This document shows positions 15,291 to 17,016 of a DNA stretch of 17,016 bases, in pieces. Within the stretch, counting starts at the first letter, position 1. The number at the start of each line of letters is the position of its first letter. The position numbers and the translations under genes are program-made. This DNA comes from DASUPK01 sp036276255 (lineage in GTDB: Bacteria; Actinomycetota; Thermoleophilia; Solirubrobacterales; 70-9), in assembly GCA_036276255.1 (NCBI GenBank), contig DASUPK010000093.1, positions 1-17,016 of the forward strand, given 5' to 3'. The notes under the pieces were generated by a model, which saw only the letters and a list, made by a program, of their open reading frames with translations, was not told where the DNA came from and did no database searches.

Positions 15291-15330
15291 GCGTTGTGAA
15301 GTCTGGCTCGGTTCGCGATCATCTCTACAG

Positions 15331-16437
15331 GTGGCTCCCGAAGGACAGCCGACCGACAAGTTCCGGATCCTCTGCGTGGACGGCGGGGGCATCCGCGGCC
15401 TGATCCCGGCGCTGGTGATCGCCGACATCGAGCACCGGATCCAGAAGCGCGCCGGCCCACAGGCCCGAATCTCCGACTACTTTCAGATGTTCGCCGGGAC
15501 CTCGACCGGCGGCCTCGTCGCGCTCAGCCTGACGGCGCCGGACCCGCAGGACCCGAGCCGCCCCGCCGTCACCGCGGACGAACTGGCGAGCTTCTACGTC
15601 GAGGACGGCCCCAAGATCTTCCATCGCAGCCTCTGGCAGAAGATCCGGACCCTGTGGGGCTGGCTCGGCCCCAAGTACACGCTCGGCCCGCTGCAGGACT
15701 CGATCGAGCGCCGCCTCGGGACGACCGAGATCCAGAATGCGCTCCGCGAGCTGATCGTCTGCTCCTACGACATGACCGACCGCCAGCCCTACTTCTTCAA
15801 GCGCTGGCGGGCCCGCGAGCTGCCGGAGTCGGACCGCAACCGTCCGCTAGCCGACGCGGGCCTCGCCACCTCCGCGGCCCCGACCTACTTCCCCTCGCAC
15901 GAGATCGACGGCCACGCGCTGGTCGACGGCGGCGTGTTCGCCGCCAACCCGGTGATCGTCGCGATCGTCGAGGCCCTGAAGCGTTTCGGGGACGATCCCC
16001 ACCATCTCGACCAGGACGACCTGCTGGTCGTCTCGATCGGCACCGGACTGCACGAGGATGGCTACTCGCAGGACCAGGTGGAGGGCTGGGGCAAGCTCGG
16101 CTGGATCCTGCCACAGCACGGCGAGCCGCCGGTCCTCGGCGCCACCCTGGGCGGGGCCGCCGACGGCGCCGACCACTGGGCCCACACCCTGCTCAACCAC
16201 CCCGATGACCCCCGCATCCAGCCCGCCGACCTCGGCCACGGACCCCGCTTCTTCCGCTTGCAGGTCCCGCTCACCGAATCTATCCCGCTCGACGACGCCG
16301 GCCAGCAGACCCTCGACGAGACCCTGCCGGCCTTCGCGGCGCAGCTGATCCGGGACAACGAGGCCGAGATCTCCCGAATAGTCGAGCGGCTGCTTCGCTT
16401 CGATCCACTGCCCTACGACCCGGCGCCCGCCCCCTAG
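15331..16437 (+). CDS. Patatin-like phospholipase
   Basis: Serine acyl hydrolase with a Ser-Asp dyad. The oxyanion-hole loop DGGGIRGLIPALVI (17-30), nucleophile elbow GTSTGG (56-61, Ser58) and catalytic Asp in LVDGGVFAANP (Asp199) are intact. 368 residues is normal for the bacterial patatin group with a helical C-terminus. The start is GTG 15331; no other start precedes the glycine loop, and no Shine-Dalgarno is seen. The compact form resembles stand-alone lipases and also the CapV type activated by cyclic dinucleotides in CBASS, but no CD-NTase, Cap2/3 or Cap4 gene is within the window, so a defence role is not supported. No signal peptide is visible; probably cytosolic or peripheral to the membrane. 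Confidence 0.92.
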   Translation: MAPEGQPTDKFRILCVDGGGIRGLIPALVIADIEHRIQKRAGPQARISDYFQMFAGTSTGGLVALSLTAPDPQDPSRPAVTADELASFYVEDGPKIFHRSLWQKIRTLWGWLGPKYTLGPLQDSIERRLGTTEIQNALRELIVCSYDMTDRQPYFFKRWRARELPESDRNRPLADAGLATSAAPTYFPSHEIDGHALVDGGVFAANPVIVAIVEALKRFGDDPHHLDQDDLLVVSIGTGLHEDGYSQDQVEGWGKLGWILPQHGEPPVLGATLGGAADGADHWAHTLLNHPDDPRIQPADLGHGPRFFRLQVPLTESIPLDDAGQQTLDETLPAFAAQLIRDNEAEISRIVERLLRFDPLPYDPAPAP

Positions 16438-16472
16438 ACCGCGCAGGTCAAGCTGAAGGGGTGAGCGCCGCC

Positions 16473-16547
16473 CTACTCGGCGACGTTCCCCTGGTCGTCG
16501 ATCTCGATCCCTGCCATCCGGTACTGCTGGATCATCATCGCGCGCAT
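16473..16547 (-). CDS. Tiny ORF B (24 aa), paralogue of tiny ORF A
   Basis: ATG 16545-16547 opens MRAMMIQQYRMAGIEIDD, ending QGNVAE at TAG 16473-16475. An in-frame TAG 15 bases upstream limits the frame to at most 29 residues, so this cannot be a piece of a longer intact protein. TAGTTT (16555-16560) is 7 bases before the ATG on the minus strand. The core aligns to tiny ORF A with Q-Y-R, A-G-I, I-D and G-N-x-x-E conserved, while the sequence before the core differs. It lies in an otherwise empty gap between the patatin gene (convergent) and a membrane-protein gene (divergent). Function unknown. Confidence 0.4.
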   Translation of the reverse strand: MRAMMIQQYRMAGIEIDDQGNVAE

Positions 16548-16554
16548 CTCGCGG

Positions 16555-16560
16555 AAACTA
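16555..16560 (-). promoter_or_regulatory. Candidate -10 for tiny ORF B
   Basis: TAGTTT on the minus strand is followed by 7 bases and ATG 16547, as expected of a leaderless start. It abuts the inverted repeat at 16563-16589. Confidence 0.35.
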
Positions 16561-16562
16561 GT

Positions 16563-16589
16563 CTAAGAGGGCTCTCATTGGGCTCTTAG
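16563..16589. promoter_or_regulatory. 7-bp inverted repeat in the divergent gap, candidate operator
   Basis: CTAAGAG (16563-16569) and CTCTTAG (16583-16589) are perfect inverted half-sites 13 bases apart. GGGCTCT is also directly repeated inside. The element sits between tiny ORF B (-) and the membrane-protein gene (+), a usual location for a regulator site. It could alternatively fold as a hairpin. Confidence 0.4.
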
Positions 16590-16623
16590 GCCGGGCTGAC
16601 GGCGCCGAGGCACCATCGGGCCA

Positions 16624-17016
16624 ATGGAGACCTACGCGGGCACCCAGCGCCGCGTCGCAGTCGAGCGGCGCGACCGCCTCGGCGGCACCGAGGGCAACGA
16701 GGCCCTCACGGTCGCGGCGGGCATCGTGCTCACCCTCCTGCTGGCGGCCGAGGGGATCACGCTGCTGAAGATGGACTCACTGCTCAGCGTCCACATGATC
16801 ATCGGGCTCGTGCTGATTCCACCCGTGCTGCTCAAGATCGGCAGCACCGGCTACCGCTTCGCCCGCTACTACACGCACTCCCGCGCGTACGTGCACAAGG
16901 GGCCGCCGCCACAGGCGCTGCGCCTGCTGGCCCCAGTTCTGGTGCTGACCACCGTCGGGATCTTCGCCACCGGCGTCCTGCTCCTCGCCCTCGGCCACAA
17001 GTCCGACCAGCTCCTC
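16624..17016 (+). CDS. Conserved actinobacterial membrane protein, partial (3' cut by window edge)
   Basis: From ATG 16624 the frame is open to the last base (131 codons). A basic N-terminus leads to TM1 (about 30-48, TVAAGIVLTLLLAAEGITL), TM2 (about 55-70, LSVHMIIGLVLIPPVLLKIG) and TM3 (about 101-122, LRLLAPVLVLTTVGIFATGV). The motif GSTGYRFARYYT between TM2 and TM3, together with the His in TM2 and near its end, recalls small cytochrome b561-like/DUF4405-type proteins of actinobacteria. Haem binding is unproven and the C-terminal half is not visible. A CACCAT hexamer 7 bases before the ATG is a weak -10 candidate. Confidence 0.7.
   Translation, partial: METYAGTQRRVAVERRDRLGGTEGNEALTVAAGIVLTLLLAAEGITLLKMDSLLSVHMIIGLVLIPPVLLKIGSTGYRFARYYTHSRAYVHKGPPPQALRLLAPVLVLTTVGIFATGVLLLALGHKSDQLL

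Noticed and set aside
15331..16437. CBASS defence system with a CapV-type patatin effector
   Set aside because: No cyclic-nucleotide synthase or ancillary Cap gene is present on either side within the window; the patatin alone does not support it.
16438..16464. Short T-A-Q-V-K-L-K-G-stop reading after the patatin gene, similar to ends of secreted proteins
   Set aside because: Eight codons are too few to distinguish from chance.

Overview
The window is GC-rich throughout (roughly two thirds G+C by eye), with dense short intergenic gaps and alternating strands. Codon use, the set of protein families (class III glutamine synthetase, NDH-2, SEC14/STAS-like and SnoaL-like small proteins, DUF2855) and a lysine-rich secreted-protein C-terminus of the kind I associate with Thermoleophilia point to a high-GC actinobacterium, perhaps Solirubrobacterales or Gaiellales. 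The taxonomic placement is inference. No rRNA, tRNA, CRISPR array, insertion sequence or phage gene was recognised.

Layout. 1-535: two convergent VOC-fold proteins overlapping at their 3' ends. 707-2854: class III glutamine synthetase, with a hairpin pressed against its Shine-Dalgarno and a strong hairpin downstream. 2962-3309: decayed SnoaL-like fragment plus inverted repeats. 3310-5396: GAF-GGDEF diguanylate cyclase, then a DUF2855 protein that seems to begin at ATC. 5509-8903: 4CL-like acyl-CoA ligase (-), flavodoxin-like protein (+) with no stop codon where the family ends, and a type II NADH dehydrogenase (-). 9026-9817: a small unknown protein, a relic of a secreted protein and a SEC14/STAS-like protein (-). 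9861-11850: an ABC-2 exporter (ATPase and permease, +) with a SnoaL-like gene lying antisense between its two halves. 11930-14629: FtsH (-) divergent from a membrane-anchored minimal zincin (+), with a 23-codon ORF between them. 14646-15290: a frameshifted secreted protein and a relic of a berberine-bridge-type FAD oxidase C-terminus (-). 15331-17016: patatin-like lipase, a second tiny ORF related to the first, and the start of a membrane protein.

Most genes look like independent housekeeping or accessory functions: nitrogen assimilation, c-di-GMP signalling, acyl activation, respiration, export, membrane proteolysis and lipid hydrolysis. No obvious multi-gene defence or biosynthetic system is present. 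Three threads merit attention. First, two tiny paralogous ORFs (13987-14058 and 16473-16547) share a Q-Y-R-x-A-G-I-x-I-D-x-x-G-N-x-x-E core. Second, many genes have a TANNNT hexamer six or seven bases before the start codon, as expected of leaderless mRNAs. Third, there are several frameshifted or truncated gene remnants, which mean either real decay or assembly errors.
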